Source of the DNA: AC-51 sp963749895
GTDB lineage: Bacteria; Actinomycetota; UBA4738; HRBIN12
Length of the DNA: 64,000 nt
Reading direction: 5' to 3'
Assembly: GCA_963749895.1 (NCBI GenBank)
Contig: CAVVOG010000002.1
Location: 1 to 64,000, forward strand
In this document: piece by piece, positions 17,876 to 26,096 of the stretch
How positions within the stretch are numbered: the first letter of the stretch is position 1
How the letters are laid out: each line of letters begins with the position of its first letter
The notes under the pieces: generated by a model
Databases searched by the model: none
What the model saw: the letters and a program-made list of their open reading frames with translations, nothing else
What the model was told of the DNA's origin: nothing
Made by a program: the position numbers and the translations under genes

Positions 17876-18253
17876 ATGCGTCGGGTTCCTGTCACCGTGG
17901 CGCTCTTCCTGTCGGTGGCGTTGCTCGCGAGCTGTGGCGACGACGGCGAAGCTCCACCCGTGGCGGCCCCGACATCTGTGACGCCCTCGTCAACCACCGC
18001 GACCCACACCGCCGTGCCCCCCTCGAGCACCGCCACACCGACGCCGACGGCTTCGGAGCCGGAAGAGCCGACGGTCATGAGGATGCTTCGGGCGGACGGC
18101 CTGGGGCCGGCCCGGTTCGGCGAGCCGGTCGATGAGGCGCTGCCGGAACTGGTCGCGGTCCTCGGTGTGCATAGCGGTTCAGTGACACCGCTCCGGTGGC
18201 CCGAGGAGCGATCGCTGCCCGGTGATGCTGGAGCCCGCCCCGACGCCGCCTGA
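17876..18253 (+). CDS. Short lipoprotein, possibly C-terminally truncated
   Basis: 125 residues with GGAGGGATC before ATG 17876. The lipoprotein signal ends at Cys20 (SVALLASC). A Thr/Ser/Pro linker (about 30-60) follows, then a short conserved-looking piece (LRADGLGPARFGEPVDEAL, then PELVAVLG). This piece is normally the start of a longer domain in actinobacterial secreted proteins; here the frame ends after 45 more unremarkable residues, so truncation is likely. The ABC exporter operon starts 31 bases downstream. Confidence 0.55.
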   Translation: MRRVPVTVALFLSVALLASCGDDGEAPPVAAPTSVTPSSTTATHTAVPPSSTATPTPTASEPEEPTVMRMLRADGLGPARFGEPVDEALPELVAVLGVHSGSVTPLRWPEERSLPGDAGARPDAA

Positions 18254-18284
18254 GTCGGCTGTGTCATCATGGGCACCTTCCGAC

Positions 18285-19205
18285 ATGGGCGACGACCCGC
18301 TGCTGCGCGCCGAGGGACTCTCACTCCGCTACCCGAGCGGCAGGCTCGCGCTCGACACGCTCACCGTCGAGATCCCCCGAGGTTCGGTCGGGCTCGTGGG
18401 GGCGAACGGCGCCGGGAAGACGACGCTGCTGCGCCTGGCTCTCGGACAGCTACGGCCCACGGCGGGCACGATCGAGGTCGCGGGTCGCGCCGTGGCCGAG
18501 GACCCCGTCGGCGTGCGGGCGCTGGTCGGCTTCATGCCGGAGCACGACTGCCTCCCCCCCGATCAGACGGCCGCCGACGTCGTCGCGACCCTCGGCGAGC
18601 TTGCCGGTCTGTCCTCACGTGCCGCGCGCCAGCGTGCCTCGGAGGTGCTCGACCTCGTCGGCCTCGACGAGGCTCGCTTCCGACCGATCGCCGGGTTCTC
18701 CACGGGGATGCGGCAACGCACGAAGCTGGCCCAGGCGATCGTCGCGGACCCGGAGCTGGTGCTGCTCGACGAGCCCACCGCCGGGCTCGACCCGATCGGT
18801 CGCGAGGAGATGCTCGCCCTGGTCGGTCGGCTCGCGGGCTTCGGCATCTCGGCCCTGGTCGCCACCCACCTGCTCGACGACGTGGAGCGCGTGTGCGACC
18901 ACGTCGTGATGATCGACGGTGGCACGCTGCGTCACGCAGGCGCCACGCGGTCCCTCCTGAGCCGCAGCGGCTCGCTCCGCGTCGAGGTGGACGCGGGCGG
19001 TGCTCGCCTGGCCGCGCTCCTCGACGCGGCGGGCGTCACGGCCACCGTGATCGACGACGCGACGCTCGACGTACGGATCGACGGCGACGAGGGCCGCGTC
19101 CTCGACCTGGTCCGTGATGGGGCGGATGACCTGGGTCTCGCGCTGCACTCGATGACGAGCCGGCGGACCTCGCTCGACGAGCTGTTCCTGGAGGGATCGT
19201 CGTGA
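18285..19205 (+). CDS. ABC transporter ATP-binding protein (exporter, first)
   Basis: 306 residues from ATG 18285 (MGDDPLLRAEGLSLRY). Walker A is GANGAGKTT, the signature FSTGMRQRTKLAQ and Walker B LVLLDEPTAGLDP, with the switch His in ATHLLDD. The C-terminal 80 residues form the small extra domain found in ABC-2 exporter ATPases. Its stop overlaps the next GTG (GTGA), the first of three such couplings in a four-gene operon: ATPase, permease, ATPase, permease. Substrate is unknown. Confidence 0.92.
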   Translation: MGDDPLLRAEGLSLRYPSGRLALDTLTVEIPRGSVGLVGANGAGKTTLLRLALGQLRPTAGTIEVAGRAVAEDPVGVRALVGFMPEHDCLPPDQTAADVVATLGELAGLSSRAARQRASEVLDLVGLDEARFRPIAGFSTGMRQRTKLAQAIVADPELVLLDEPTAGLDPIGREEMLALVGRLAGFGISALVATHLLDDVERVCDHVVMIDGGTLRHAGATRSLLSRSGSLRVEVDAGGARLAALLDAAGVTATVIDDATLDVRIDGDEGRVLDLVRDGADDLGLALHSMTSRRTSLDELFLEGSS

Positions 19206-20116
19206 GCGAGCGTCGCTCGCAGGCCGGCGCCGTCTACGACCTCGGCTACCGACCGTACGACGGCGAGCGTGGCGGCCGAGGCGCCTCCCGCGCCGCCCTC
19301 GTGCGGGTCTCGGTCCGCCGCGCCCTCGGGCTGCGCCGGTCCTGGCGCCAGAAGGTCCTGCCGTGGTCCCTGCTCGCGATCGCGACGATCCCGGCGGTGG
19401 TGAACGTCGGCGTGGCGTACATCACCAGGAACCTCCCGATGTCCGACATCCAGCTGATCACGTTCCGCGACTACGTCGGCGTATCCACCACGCTCCTGCT
19501 CTTCATCGCGATCACCGCGCCCGACATGGTGTGCCCGGATCGCCGCCACCACGTCCTGCCGCTGATCTTCGCCCGGCCGCTCACCGGGACCGACTACGTC
19601 CTCGCCAAGGTCGGCGCCCTCGCCGCGATCGTCTTCGGGTTCAGCTTCATCCCGCAGGTCGTGCTGTTCGTCGGACAGATGCTCGTCGTGAGGGAAGGCG
19701 CGCTCGGGTTCGCGAGGGAGAACGCCGCCGTGCTGTGGCAGGTACCGCTGGCCCTGATCTTCTTCTCGGTGTTCTGGGCGTCGTTGGCGGTGGCGATCTC
19801 GGCCACGACCTCTCGCCGCGTGGTCGGGGGCGTGGCGCTGCTGGCCGTCGTCCTGATCTCGGGGACGGTCGCGTCGGTGATCGTCGCCGCGAGCGCCGGG
19901 GCCGGTCCGATCTTCGAGGACGGCAGCCTGTGGGGGCTCCTGAGCGTGATCGACCTCCCGCTGCGCATGAGCGATCTCGTGTTCCTGGGCAACGTCGACC
20001 CCCGCTCCCTCGTCGGCGGGGCACCCGGAGCGGGGATCGGCGTCGTCCTCGCCTACGGGGCGGTCGTCGCCGGGTCTCTCGCCTACCTCGTCCAGCGCTA
20101 CCGAGGCGTGTCATGA
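19202..20116 (+). CDS. ABC-2 type permease (first)
   Basis: 304 residues with six predicted membrane helices (for example LPWSLLAIATIPAVVNVGVA, VGVSTTLLLFIAITA and VVGGVALLAVVLISGTVASV). The cytoplasmic start carries the 'YDLGYRPYDGERGGR' motif seen in permeases of this exporter group. GTG start overlaps the upstream ATPase stop and its own stop overlaps the next ATG (ATGA at 20113-20116). It forms the membrane half of the exporter with the flanking ATPases. Confidence 0.88.
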   Translation: MSERRSQAGAVYDLGYRPYDGERGGRGASRAALVRVSVRRALGLRRSWRQKVLPWSLLAIATIPAVVNVGVAYITRNLPMSDIQLITFRDYVGVSTTLLLFIAITAPDMVCPDRRHHVLPLIFARPLTGTDYVLAKVGALAAIVFGFSFIPQVVLFVGQMLVVREGALGFARENAAVLWQVPLALIFFSVFWASLAVAISATTSRRVVGGVALLAVVLISGTVASVIVAASAGAGPIFEDGSLWGLLSVIDLPLRMSDLVFLGNVDPRSLVGGAPGAGIGVVLAYGAVVAGSLAYLVQRYRGVS

Positions 20117-21069
20117 GCGATCGCGTGACCCTCCCGCCGCCGCCCGACCCTGCGTTCGCGGACGGCGCCACGGTCGTCCTGGGCGAAGCGTCGGTGTGGT
20201 TCGGCCCGAAGGTGGCACTCACCGACGTGTCGTGCTCCTTCGGGCCCGGCGTGACGGGCCTGATCGGTCCGAACGGCGCCGGCAAGACGACGCTGATGCG
20301 AGCGATCTGCGGGTCCCTGCCGCTCAACGTGGGCACCGTCCGGGTGCGCGGGCTCGATCCCCGCACGGAACGTGCCGCCCAGCGAGCGCTCGCCCTCGTG
20401 CCCGAGGAAGACACGATCCCCGGCATCCTCACCGCGCGCGAGATGGTCCGCTACGCCGCGGCGCTCCACGGGGTCCGCGACCGAACCGCACCCGAGCGTG
20501 CCCTTGCGGCCGTGGCCCTCGTCGACGAGGCCGACGGAAGGCTCGCCGACTTCAGCAAGGGGATGGGGCAGCGTGCGAAGGTGGCTGCGGCTCTGGTCTC
20601 CGATCCCAGCGTCCTGGTGCTCGACGAGCCGCTCAACGGCGCGGATCCCGTGCAGCGCGCGGCGCTGATCGCCCTCTTCCGTCGCCTCGGCGAGGAGGGA
20701 CGCACCGTGATCGTGAGCTCCCACGTGCTGCACGAGGTGGAGCGACTCGCCAGCCGTCACATCGTGCTCGTCCGTGGTCGGCTCGCGGCCGCCGGTGATC
20801 ATCACGCGATCCGCAGCGCGATCGCCGATCGTCCGCGCCAGGTACTGCTCCGCTGCACGGACCCCAGGCGCCTCGCCGCGGCCCTGGTAGAGGTCGAGGC
20901 GGTGAGCGGCGTCGGCTTCGACGGCACGGACGTCGTGGTCTCGTCGCTGCGCGCGCTCGACCTCGCGCGGGCGCTGCCGGGGCTCGCCCGCCGTGCCGAC
21001 GTCCGCCTCCTCGAGGTCCGCCCGCTCGACGACTCGCTGGGATCGGTGTTCCGGGAGCTGGTCCGGTGA
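20113..21069 (+). CDS. ABC transporter ATP-binding protein (exporter, second)
   Basis: 318 residues from ATG 20113. Walker A is GPNGAGKTT, the signature region FSKGMGQRAKVA and Walker B VLVLDEPLNGADP (Asp/Pro retained, Gly-Ala where Gly-Leu is usual). The switch His lies in SSHVLHE. The C-terminal part (about 230-318) is the regulatory or dimerisation extension. It is coupled by 4-base overlaps to both permeases. Confidence 0.92.
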   Translation: MSDRVTLPPPPDPAFADGATVVLGEASVWFGPKVALTDVSCSFGPGVTGLIGPNGAGKTTLMRAICGSLPLNVGTVRVRGLDPRTERAAQRALALVPEEDTIPGILTAREMVRYAAALHGVRDRTAPERALAAVALVDEADGRLADFSKGMGQRAKVAAALVSDPSVLVLDEPLNGADPVQRAALIALFRRLGEEGRTVIVSSHVLHEVERLASRHIVLVRGRLAAAGDHHAIRSAIADRPRQVLLRCTDPRRLAAALVEVEAVSGVGFDGTDVVVSSLRALDLARALPGLARRADVRLLEVRPLDDSLGSVFRELVR

Positions 21070-21824
21070 CCGCGCCGGCCCCTGGACGGGCACTGCCGGG
21101 TCCCTTCGTCGCGGCGTTCGGCTACGCGCTGCGGATCTGCGTGCCCCCCAAGCGCGCGGCGTTGCTGGCCTTGCCGTGCGCGGGGGCGCTGCTGTTCGGC
21201 CTCCTCGCGCGCCTCGCCGAGGACGCGACGCCGATCGGGCGATTCGCCACGATCAGCGGTGCGCTGTTCGGGCTGATCCTGCCGCTCGCGTGCCTGGTGG
21301 TCGGCGACGCCGTCCTCGGCGCGGAGGTGCGCGCCGGGTCCTTCGGGTTCACGTGGCTGTCGCCGGTGCGGTTCCCCACGATCGTGGTGGCCCGGTGGCT
21401 GGCGGGATGGGTCGTGGCCGCCTGCGCCCTGATCCCGGCGTTCGCGCTCGCGGCCGTGATCGCCGGCGTGCCGGATGCCGTCCCCGCGCTCGCGCTCGCG
21501 ACGCTCGCCGGCACCGGCGCGTACCTAGCGCTGTTCGTGTTCATCGGGGCCACCTTCCGGCGGGCGGCGTGGTGGTCGCTCGCGATCGTGCTGCTCGGCG
21601 AGCGGCTGCTGGGCTCCGTGTTGACCGGCGTCGCGCAGTTCTCGCCTCAGTGGCTGGCCGTGATGGTGTACGCGGATCTCGGTCCGCAGGCCGACCGCCT
21701 CGAGCGCGCGGGTATGCCCGTGGGGGGCGCCGCCGTCGGACGCCTCGCCGTGCTGACCCTGGTGTTCGTCGCGCTCGCCGTGTGGCGGATCCGCCGGTTC
21801 AAGGCGACGGGTGGAGGCGAGTAG
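21066..21824 (+). CDS. ABC-2 type permease (second)
   Basis: 252 residues with six hydrophobic segments (for example FGLILPLACLVVGDAVLGAE, WVVAACALIPAFALAAVIAG and TLAGTGAYLALFVFIGATF). The GTG start overlaps the second ATPase stop. It closes the four-gene exporter operon. The stop is seven bases before the convergent alcohol dehydrogenase fragment. Confidence 0.86.
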   Translation: MTAPAPGRALPGPFVAAFGYALRICVPPKRAALLALPCAGALLFGLLARLAEDATPIGRFATISGALFGLILPLACLVVGDAVLGAEVRAGSFGFTWLSPVRFPTIVVARWLAGWVVAACALIPAFALAAVIAGVPDAVPALALATLAGTGAYLALFVFIGATFRRAAWWSLAIVLLGERLLGSVLTGVAQFSPQWLAVMVYADLGPQADRLERAGMPVGGAAVGRLAVLTLVFVALAVWRIRRFKATGGGE

Positions 21825-21831
21825 CCGCAGG

Positions 21832-22083
21832 TCAGGGACGCCGCGGGTCTTCGAGACCGACGTCGATCACGACGTTGCCGGTCTTCTCACCGCTCTCGAC
21901 GTAGCGGTACGCCTCGACGATCTGGTCCAGGCGGTAGCGCCGGTCGATCACGGGGCGGAACGCACCCGAGGCCAGTCGATCCGCGATCCACTCGACGCCC
22001 TCCCGGTCGTGCGTCGGGGGGATCGGGAACCGCACCTTCTTCCGGAGCGGCGCGGTGACGAGCCCCAGGAGCGGGTTCACCTT
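21832..22083 (-). pseudogene. C-terminal fragment of a zinc-type/MDR alcohol dehydrogenase
   Basis: 84 codons: LGLVTAPLRKKVRFPIPPTH, then DREGVEWIADRLASGAFRPV and DQIVEAYRYVESGEKTGNVV, ending at stop 21832-21834. This is the familiar C-terminus of medium-chain NAD(P)-dependent alcohol dehydrogenases/quinone oxidoreductases. The GroES-like N-terminus and the nucleotide-binding fold are missing: similarity stops exactly where the 51-bp repeat begins (22084). The gene was beheaded by the rearrangement that left the repeat. Confidence 0.8.
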
Positions 22084-22134
22084 CGAGGAGCCGGCTCCCG
22101 GCGACGGTCGATAGACCGCGCGCCCGCCTCCCCG
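22084..22134 (+). repeat. 51-bp exact repeat, copy 2
   Basis: Identical to 16896-16946. Its left edge is the truncation point of the alcohol dehydrogenase fragment. After a 4-base junction the tail of the VOC gene follows, suggesting that copy 2 is a repeat-plus-VOC unit with about 0.6 kb deleted. Confidence 0.85.
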
Positions 22135-22197
22135 ATGGCCGTGCTGCACGACCCCGAGGGCAACGAGTTCTGCGTCCTCCGGAGCCTGGCACCCTGA
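22135..22197 (+). pseudogene. Relic of the VOC-family gene 3' end
   Basis: 22139-22197 matches 17572-17630, the last 59 bases of the intact VOC-family gene, with one mismatch. The remaining reading is LHDPEGNEFCVLRSLAP-stop. Everything upstream of this tail in the VOC gene is absent here. Confidence 0.85.
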
Positions 22198-22320
22198 GGA
22201 GGCGCACGCGCGCGCACTGACGAGCCCGCCGGGACCCACCCGGGAGGGTGGCAGCACCCCGGCCACGGGTGACGCCCTCACCCCTGGCTCGCGGGGCGCG
22301 AGGGTGCGACGATCGGCGCC

Positions 22321-24399
22321 GTGAGCGATCCCCCGACAGTGGCGATCACCGAGCCGGCGCAGCGCGCCCGGCTCCCGTGGGTGCTCGTGGCCGTCCTGCT
22401 GGTGATGCTCGCGGTCACCTTCTGGATCTCCGCCCAGAACCGCTCGCTCGGTGGGGACGGCGTCTTCATCGTCCTCGCGGCGGTCGCGATCGTCGGGTAC
22501 GAGGTCGTCGGCGCCGTGATCGCCTCGCGGGCGCCGCGTAACCCGATCGGCTGGCTCCTGCTGACGGTGGGCTTCACGTTCCAGGTCGGGGCGCTGACGG
22601 ACGAGCTGCTCACGTACGCGTTCGATCGGCGCGGCGCGGACTCGGTCCTGCTCGCGGTGGCGGTCTGGTTCCAGACGTGGGCCTTCGCAGGGATCGCGGC
22701 GCTGCCCCTGATCCTCCTGCTGTTCCCGGATGGTCGACCGGCGAGCCCCCGCTGGCGCGTCGTCGTCCACCTCGCCGTGATCGCGGGCGTCGCGACCGCG
22801 GTGCTCTCGATGTTCGCGCCCGGGCCGGTCGACACGTCGCTCCCGGTCGCGACGGACAACCCGCTCGGCCTCGAGATCCTCGAGCCGATCAGCTCGGCGC
22901 TCGAAGCGATCGTCGCCTGGGGGATGATCGCCGTCGCGCTCGCCTCGGTCGTGGGCATCGTGGTTCGCTGGCGGCGGGCCGTCGGCGTCGAACGGCAGCA
23001 GATCCGGATCCTCGCGCTGACCGTGCTGACGGCCGGCCTCGTGCTCGGGCTCACCGTGGCGGCGGCCGAGTTGGGCGGCGGGGCGCTCGAGGACCTCGGC
23101 AGCGTGCTGTTCCTCCTGTTCTTCCTGATCCTGGGGATCGGCATCCCCGCGGCGCTCGGATTCACGATCCTGCGGTACCGCATGTACGACCTCGAGATCG
23201 TGATCCGCAAGACCGTGCGGTTCGCGGTCGTGGCCGTGCTGATCGCGATGGTCGCCGGCGCCGCGCTCGTGGTCGGCTCCAGCACGCTGATCGGCGGGGC
23301 CCCCTCGATCGACGACCCCGAGCTCCTGCTGGGGGTCGTCCTCGGGCTCCTGATCGTGCCGCTGTGGCACGTCTCGCGACGGATCGCCGACCGACTGGTG
23401 TTCGGCGGTCGGGCGACGCCCTACGAGGTCCTGACCGAGTTCTCCGAGCGCATGGGCGAGTCCTACGCGACCGACGACGTCCTCCCGAGGATGGCTGCGG
23501 TCCTGGGCAACGCGGTCGGTGCGGCGCGCGCCGACGTGTGGCTCGGTGTCGACGCGGCGCGACGCCACGCCGCCGGGTGGCCTGACGAGGACGCCCCCAC
23601 CGAGCCGGGTGCGGATGCCGCCGCCGTCGCCTACCAGGGGGAGGAGCTGGGATCGGTCTCGGTGGTCATGCCCGCGAACGACCCGATGGACGACGCGAAG
23701 CGGTCGCTGATCGCCGACCTCGCGGCGCAGGCCGGACCGGTGCTGCACAACGTCCGGCTGCTCGAGGACCTGCGCGAGTCCAGGCGCCGGATCGTGAGCG
23801 CGCAGGACGACAGGGCACGCAAGCTCGAACGCGACATCCATGACGGCGTCCAGCAGGAACTCGTCGCGCTCGCCGTGAAGCTGCGCCTGGCCGACCAGCT
23901 CGTCGACCGCGATCCGGCGAAGGCGCACCAGGCGCTCACCGGCATCCAGGACGACGCCGGTCAGGCGCTCGAGAACCTGCGCGACCTGGCCCGCGGGATC
24001 TACCCGCCGCTGCTCGCCGACCAGGGGCTGGGGGCGGCCCTCACCGCCCAGGCCCGCAAGGGGGTCGTGCCGACGACCGTCGAGGCCGACGGCGTGGGTC
24101 GATACCCGCGCGAGGTCGAGTCGACCGTCTACTTCTGCACGCTCGAGGCGCTCAACAACGCCGCGAAGTACGCCGACGCCTCGTCGATCCGGGTCTCGGT
24201 CGCGCAGACGGACGGCCACCTGACGTTCTCGATCGACGACGACGGGAGGGGCTTCGATCCGGATCGCACCGCCGGCGGCACCGGTCTCCAGGGTATGCGG
24301 GACCGCCTCGATGCCGTCGGCGGGAGGTTGCGGATCGAGACCACGCCCGGCGGAGGCGTCCGGATCATCGGCCGCCTCCCGGTAGAGCAAGGCCTGTAG
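22321..24399 (+). CDS. NarL-type sensor histidine kinase with membrane and GAF regions
   Basis: 692 residues. An N-terminal membrane region has about eight helices (1-345), with RAPRNPIGWLLLTVGF typical of actinobacterial kinases of this class. A GAF-like domain covers about 360-475. The HisKA_3 box RKLERDIHDGVQQELVALAV carries the phospho-His at about residue 506. The ATPase domain shows N-box EALNNAAKYA and G-boxes DDGRGFDP and GTGLQGMRDRL. It would phosphorylate a LuxR-family response regulator, but none lies next to it, so it is an orphan here. The signal is unknown. Confidence 0.9.
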   Translation: MSDPPTVAITEPAQRARLPWVLVAVLLVMLAVTFWISAQNRSLGGDGVFIVLAAVAIVGYEVVGAVIASRAPRNPIGWLLLTVGFTFQVGALTDELLTYAFDRRGADSVLLAVAVWFQTWAFAGIAALPLILLLFPDGRPASPRWRVVVHLAVIAGVATAVLSMFAPGPVDTSLPVATDNPLGLEILEPISSALEAIVAWGMIAVALASVVGIVVRWRRAVGVERQQIRILALTVLTAGLVLGLTVAAAELGGGALEDLGSVLFLLFFLILGIGIPAALGFTILRYRMYDLEIVIRKTVRFAVVAVLIAMVAGAALVVGSSTLIGGAPSIDDPELLLGVVLGLLIVPLWHVSRRIADRLVFGGRATPYEVLTEFSERMGESYATDDVLPRMAAVLGNAVGAARADVWLGVDAARRHAAGWPDEDAPTEPGADAAAVAYQGEELGSVSVVMPANDPMDDAKRSLIADLAAQAGPVLHNVRLLEDLRESRRRIVSAQDDRARKLERDIHDGVQQELVALAVKLRLADQLVDRDPAKAHQALTGIQDDAGQALENLRDLARGIYPPLLADQGLGAALTAQARKGVVPTTVEADGVGRYPREVESTVYFCTLEALNNAAKYADASSIRVSVAQTDGHLTFSIDDDGRGFDPDRTAGGTGLQGMRDRLDAVGGRLRIETTPGGGVRIIGRLPVEQGL

Positions 24400-24478
24400 C
24401 GGAGCCACTCGGGTCGAGGCACGAGACGCGCCCCTCTCCCCCGATCCAGGCTGGGCGCCTGCTCGCCCGGTGAGGCCG

Positions 24479-24571
24479 TCAGCCCCGGCTCGTCTCCTCC
24501 AGGATCCGGCGCAGCACCGGCACGACGAGGTGGTCCTTGTCGCGGCCGGCCGCCTCCTTCGAACGGATCAC
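24479..24571 (-). pseudogene. Relic: C-terminal tail of a nucleotidyltransferase-type protein
   Basis: A 30-codon reading, IRSKEAAGRDKDHLVVPVLR, followed by RILEETSRG and a stop at 24479-24481. 'SK.AAGR.KD...LP.L...LE' is the usual C-terminal helix pair of MNT/AbiEii-like nucleotidyltransferases. No catalytic GS/DxD segment precedes it, so the rest of the gene has been lost. The assignment rests on a short motif. Confidence 0.4.
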
Positions 24572-24708
24572 GGTTCATCGGCGGATCTCAGCCATCTACC
24601 GAGTGACGTGACCGTCGTTGCGCGCGCGAGGGGCTCGAGGGGCGGCGAAGGCGCCGGAACGAGGTTCCGGCGCGTTGGCCAACCGACCGGGGCTCCCTGC
24701 TTCGAGGA

Positions 24709-25089
24709 CTACTCGTTCTCCATGTACTTCTTGAGGCCGATGAGCGGGAGGACGAACGCAGCGAGGAGCGAGGCCGCCCACACGATCACCGATGCGGCCA
24801 CCCAGGTCCCGATCCCGTCGATCGTGAGCCCGTCGGAGACCAGGCTGGTGATGATGAGGGCCACGAGCGTCGCGATCAGGGCCACGCCGCCGAGCGCGGC
24901 AGACCCGTGCCTGCGCAGCGTGCTCGCCAGGAACGGGGTCATCAGGGCCAACGCCACGGTGAAGATGACGACCGCGATGATGAACCCCGTGAGGTCGACA
25001 TCCATCCCGTCCAGGACCAGTGAAGCGACCCACAACCCGATCGCGTTCGCCAACAACATCACACCGGTGCGTACCAGGAACCTCAGCAT
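24709..25089 (-). CDS. Phage-holin-superfamily-like membrane protein
   Basis: 126 residues from ATG 25087-25089 (MLRFLVRTGVMLLANAIGLW). Four hydrophobic helices with short polar turns (LVLDGMDVDLTGFIIAVVIF, GSAALGGVALIATLVALIIT, GTWVAASVIVWAASLLAAFV) follow the pattern of the bacterial 'phage holin family' (DUF/PF04020-type) proteins. These are mostly chromosomal and not lytic. The tail is KKYMENE. The frame extends upstream to 25128 but that part is basic and lacks a site. Monocistronic. Confidence 0.7.
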   Translation of the reverse strand: MLRFLVRTGVMLLANAIGLWVASLVLDGMDVDLTGFIIAVVIFTVALALMTPFLASTLRRHGSAALGGVALIATLVALIITSLVSDGLTIDGIGTWVAASVIVWAASLLAAFVLPLIGLKKYMENE

Positions 25090-25235
25090 GCGCGCACGAT
25101 AGCCGCCCGCTGGCCACCGCGCGACCACCTCGGCGGCGTAGGGTCATCAGCGGCCTGAGGGGGGACCAACTTGACGCTCGTCGACGACTCGAGTCCGGCG
25201 GATGACCGCTGCGTGCGTCGCCGCGGCTGCTGCTC

Positions 25236-25280
25236 TCGCCGCGGCGATCACGACGAGTGCTCGCCGCACGTGAACCTCAG
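25236..25280 (-). pseudogene. Copy of the start of the secreted-protein gene at 57450
   Basis: The minus strand here repeats, with about two mismatches in 39 bases, the ribosome site, start and first codons of the gene at 57450: GAGGTTCAC, a GTG in place of ATG, then codons for RRALVVIAAA. After that the frames diverge and no homologous domain follows. It is a detached 5' end of a related secreted-protein gene. Confidence 0.55.
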
Positions 25281-25325
25281 CCTGGCTCCCACGGCTCGCC
25301 CGTCGTTCCCGGGTATGGCGAGACA

Positions 25326-25354
25326 TAGACATATCGATGCATGGTCGATATGCT
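25326..25354 (+). promoter_or_regulatory. VapBC promoter with overlapping inverted-repeat operator
   Basis: -35 TAGACA at 25326-25331, a 17-base spacer, and -10 TATGCT at 25349-25354. The predicted first base falls at or next to ATG 25362, so the mRNA is probably leaderless. A perfect inverted repeat, CATATCGA (25330-25337) and TCGATATG (25345-25352), covers the space between the boxes and fits autorepression by the VapBC complex. Confidence 0.65.
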
Positions 25355-25361
25355 TCGATGC

Positions 25362-25607
25362 ATGAGGACGACGGTGCGGCTCGATGATGCCCTGCTCGCC
25401 GAGGCGAAGGCGCTCGCCGCCCGGACCGGACGGACCCTCACGCAGGTGATCGAGGACTCCCTTCGGCAGGCTCTCACGGGACGCCCGGCCGGGAAGGGAC
25501 GGCGCGTCGAGCTCCCCGTGGTCGAGGGAGGACGGCTCCGCCCGGGCGTGAACCTGGACTCGATGTCGGAGCTGCTCGACATCATGGAGCCCGATGCGGC
25601 TCCTTGA
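25362..25607 (+). CDS. vapB: VapB-type antitoxin
   Basis: 81 residues, MRTTVRLDDALLAEAKALAA onward. A ribbon-helix-helix DNA-binding part (strand RTTVRLDD, helices to about 45) is followed by a toxin-binding tail (LPVVEGGRLRPGVNLDSM). ATG 25362 is chosen because the promoter predicts leaderless transcription there; codons at 25341 and 25350 would lie inside the operator. It overlaps the toxin gene by 14 bases. Confidence 0.85.
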   Translation: MRTTVRLDDALLAEAKALAARTGRTLTQVIEDSLRQALTGRPAGKGRRVELPVVEGGRLRPGVNLDSMSELLDIMEPDAAP

Positions 25608-26022
25608 CGTCAACGTCCTGCTGTACGCGTTCAGGGACGCCGCCCCCGATCACGAGCGGTACCGGGCATGGCTCGAGGCCACGGTCGACGCCGAGGAGCC
25701 CTTCGCCGTGGCCGACGTCGTGCTCTCCGGCTTCGTGCGCGTCGCGACGCACCCTCGGATCTTCGATCCGCCCGCGTCGCTCCAGGAGGCCTTCGGGTTC
25801 GCTCGGGCCCTCCGCGGCGCCCCGACGGCCGTGCTGGTCACGCCGGGAGCCCGGCACTTCGACCTGTTCGAGAAGCTCTGCCGAGACGGGAGCGCGCGCG
25901 GCAACCTCGTGAGCGACGCCTACCTGGCGGCGCTCGCGATCGAGAGCGGGAGCGAACTGATCACGACCGACCGCGACTTCGCCAGGTTCCCGGGGCTCCG
26001 CTGGCGGCACCCGCTCTCCTGA
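25594..26022 (+). CDS. vapC: VapC-type PIN-domain toxin
   Basis: 142-residue ribonuclease toxin. PIN-domain acidic residues: Asp5 (MRLLDVNVLLYAF), Glu in the central helix region (WLEATVDAEEP), Asp near 108 (NLVSDAYLAALAIE) and the TTDRDF Asp pair close to the end. This quartet binds Mg/Mn to cut tRNA or rRNA. The start overlaps the antitoxin end, a standard coupling. It appears intact. Confidence 0.9.
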   Translation: MRLLDVNVLLYAFRDAAPDHERYRAWLEATVDAEEPFAVADVVLSGFVRVATHPRIFDPPASLQEAFGFARALRGAPTAVLVTPGARHFDLFEKLCRDGSARGNLVSDAYLAALAIESGSELITTDRDFARFPGLRWRHPLS

Positions 26023-26096
26023 GCGCCGTCGTTCCGCGCGATCCCGATGTCGACATGACGAGGAACCTGCCCGGTGCCTGAGGACGTCCGAGGACG

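Noticed and set aside
21832..24408. 858-codon open frame antisense to the sensor kinase
   Set aside because: Only its last 84 codons (21832-22083) are protein-like (alcohol dehydrogenase). The rest mirrors the kinase codons and is Arg/Asp/Glu/His-rich shadow.
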